Positions 5,451-6,192 of a stretch of DNA of 6,192 nt are shown in pieces. A program made the position numbers and the translations under genes. The notes beneath the pieces were generated by a model, which saw only the letters and a list, made by a program, of their open reading frames with translations, did no database searches and had not been told where the DNA came from. This stretch comes from an uncultured Micavibrio sp. GTDB taxonomy: Bacteria > Pseudomonadota > Alphaproteobacteria > Micavibrionales > UBA1664. Each line of letters begins with the position of its first letter. Position 1 is the stretch's first letter. The stretch covers positions 1 through 6,192 of the forward strand of contig CALBME010000143.1 in NCBI GenBank assembly GCA_937896295.1, read 5' to 3'.

Positions 5451-5975
5451 ATGCGCATGCTCGGCCCCGTTCTTGTCGGCCTCATCCTGTTTTTTGACCA
5501 GCTGACCAAGTGGTACGTCACCGAAGGCCTTTTCCGCCCCGCACTCGGCCTTGGCGATCCGATGCAGTTCGCCGCATGGGTCCGTCACGCGCCGGAACGC
5601 CTGAGCGATGTCTCGATCACGGTGACGTCTTTCTTCGACCTGGCCATGGTCTGGAACCCGGGCATCAGCTTCGGCCTGCTGGCCGGCGGCGGCGCCATGA
5701 TGCTGACCGTGGCCTCGCTGGTTATCGCGGCCTTTTTCGCCGTCTGGATGATGCGCAGCCGCAATACCTTCGAAATCGTGACCCTGGCCATGGTGATTGG
5801 CGGGGCGCTGGGCAACGTGTTCGACCGCACCCGATTCGGCGCAGTCGTGGATTTCCTGCTTTTTCACTATGGGAATTGGCAATTTCCGGCCTTCAACCTC
5901 GCGGATTCCGCCATTTCGGTCGGTGTTGCGGGTCTTTTGATCCATGGGCTGTTTTTTGCCCGCAAGACCTATTAA
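5451..5975 (+). CDS. lspA: Lipoprotein signal peptidase (signal peptidase II)
   Basis: LspA is an inner-membrane aspartyl protease that removes the signal peptide of diacylated prolipoproteins just before the lipobox cysteine. The 174-residue product (E. coli 164) shows the five family signatures: FDQLTKWYV (15-23), WNPGISFG (68-75), GGALGNVFDR (117-126), VVDF (132-135) and FNLADSAI (148-155). By position the catalytic aspartates are D134 and D152, matching E. coli D124 and D143. Four membrane segments are predicted at about 3-23, 80-100, 107-124 and 153-171. The periplasmic stretch between DQLTK and NPGISFG is roughly 20 residues longer than in E. coli, with an extra Pro/Arg-containing segment at about 29-55. 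The gene directly follows ileS in the conserved ribF-ileS-lspA order and precedes a lipoprotein gene that is a likely substrate. Confidence 0.96.
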   Translation: MRMLGPVLVGLILFFDQLTKWYVTEGLFRPALGLGDPMQFAAWVRHAPERLSDVSITVTSFFDLAMVWNPGISFGLLAGGGAMMLTVASLVIAAFFAVWMMRSRNTFEIVTLAMVIGGALGNVFDRTRFGAVVDFLLFHYGNWQFPAFNLADSAISVGVAGLLIHGLFFARKTY

Positions 5976-5985
5976 AATACCCGGC

Positions 5986-6192
5986 ATGATGAAACATAAG
6001 ATCTTTCAAGCCCTTGCTGTCGTCTCCACCCTTGCGCTCGCCGCATGTGGCAACGGGAACGCAGACGTCAAAGAAAAACTCGGCCTCAAGGTCGCGCCGC
6101 CGGATGAATTTTCGGTCGTTACGCGCGCGCCGCTGGTCGTGCCGCCCGACTACACGCTGCGCCCGCCGCGTCCGGGTGCCGTCAGCGTCGCC
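5986..6192 (+). CDS. bamF: BamF/DUF3035-type outer-membrane lipoprotein, N-terminal part (3' end outside window)
   Basis: BamF is described as an alphaproteobacterial lipoprotein subunit of the BAM complex that folds outer-membrane beta-barrel proteins. The 69 visible residues begin with a lipoprotein signal: a positively charged start (MMKHK), a hydrophobic core and the lipobox LAAC, with C21 as the acylated residue. The mature part holds the segment I recognise as DUF3035: APPDEFSVVTRAPLVVPP (37-54) followed by LRPPRPGA (58-65). The start is ATG 5986 or the adjacent ATG 5989; the 10 bases after the lspA stop contain no clear Shine-Dalgarno sequence, so coupling to lspA is possible. Residue 22 is Gly, not Asp, so the +2 rule does not suggest inner-membrane retention and outer-membrane sorting is expected. 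The frame is open to the window edge. The family assignment rests on this short motif region; the BAM role is inherited from the family. Confidence 0.85.
   Translation, partial: MMKHKIFQALAVVSTLALAACGNGNADVKEKLGLKVAPPDEFSVVTRAPLVVPPDYTLRPPRPGAVSVA

Overview
The window looks like chromosomal DNA of an alphaproteobacterium. The coding DNA is GC-rich (about 62% in a hand-counted 240-base stretch of ileS). The MnmA has the alphaproteobacterial-style PDSQDICFVP active-site segment. The last gene encodes a BamF (DUF3035) lipoprotein, a family I know from alphaproteobacteria. I cannot name the genus. Most of the window is housekeeping DNA; the unusual material lies around the tRNA gene, at the divergent vanX-like/ribF junction and near the 3' end of ileS.

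Layout, left to right. (1) 1-681: the 3' part of mnmA (tRNA 2-thiouridylase), on the plus strand and cut by the window edge. (2) 678-798: a strong-looking sigma70-type promoter whose -35 box overlaps the mnmA stop codon. It drives a 75-nt tRNA with anticodon CAU, probably elongator tRNA-Met, with CCA encoded. (3) 799-920: a short non-coding segment holding a perfect 27-bp second copy of the tRNA 3' end (881-907), an inverted partial T-arm copy (831-844) and a 9-bp GC-rich hairpin (856-879). It resembles the scar of a tRNA-targeted insertion or of a partial duplication. (4) 921-1598: a minus-strand D-Ala-D-Ala dipeptidase (VanX/DdpX, M15D) family gene. Its proposed GTG start is only 3 bp from the ATG of the divergent ribF. 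(5) 1602-5975: the classic ribF-ileS-lspA cluster on the plus strand (FAD synthesis, isoleucyl-tRNA synthetase, lipoprotein signal peptidase). (6) 5986 to the right edge: the start of a BamF-type outer-membrane assembly lipoprotein gene.

How the genes fit together. MnmA, the tRNA and IleS all belong to translation. LspA cleaves prolipoproteins at a lipobox cysteine, and the next gene encodes such a prolipoprotein, so the last two genes place a processing enzyme beside one of its likely substrates. ribF has no necessary functional link to ileS-lspA, but this gene order is widespread in proteobacteria.

Most notable observations. (a) A patch of about 250 bp inside ileS (about 5071-5320) drops to about 45% GC and switches leucine codons, although the frame stays open; this suggests a recombined mosaic segment. 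(b) Immediately after it, the C-terminal zinc-binding module of IleS keeps only one of the four usual cysteines. (c) The VanX-like enzyme has EWWD where the family normally has EWWH, replacing a zinc-ligand histidine with aspartate. (d) The tRNA 3'-end duplication. I found no clearly new defence system, mobile element with intact genes, or CRISPR array.
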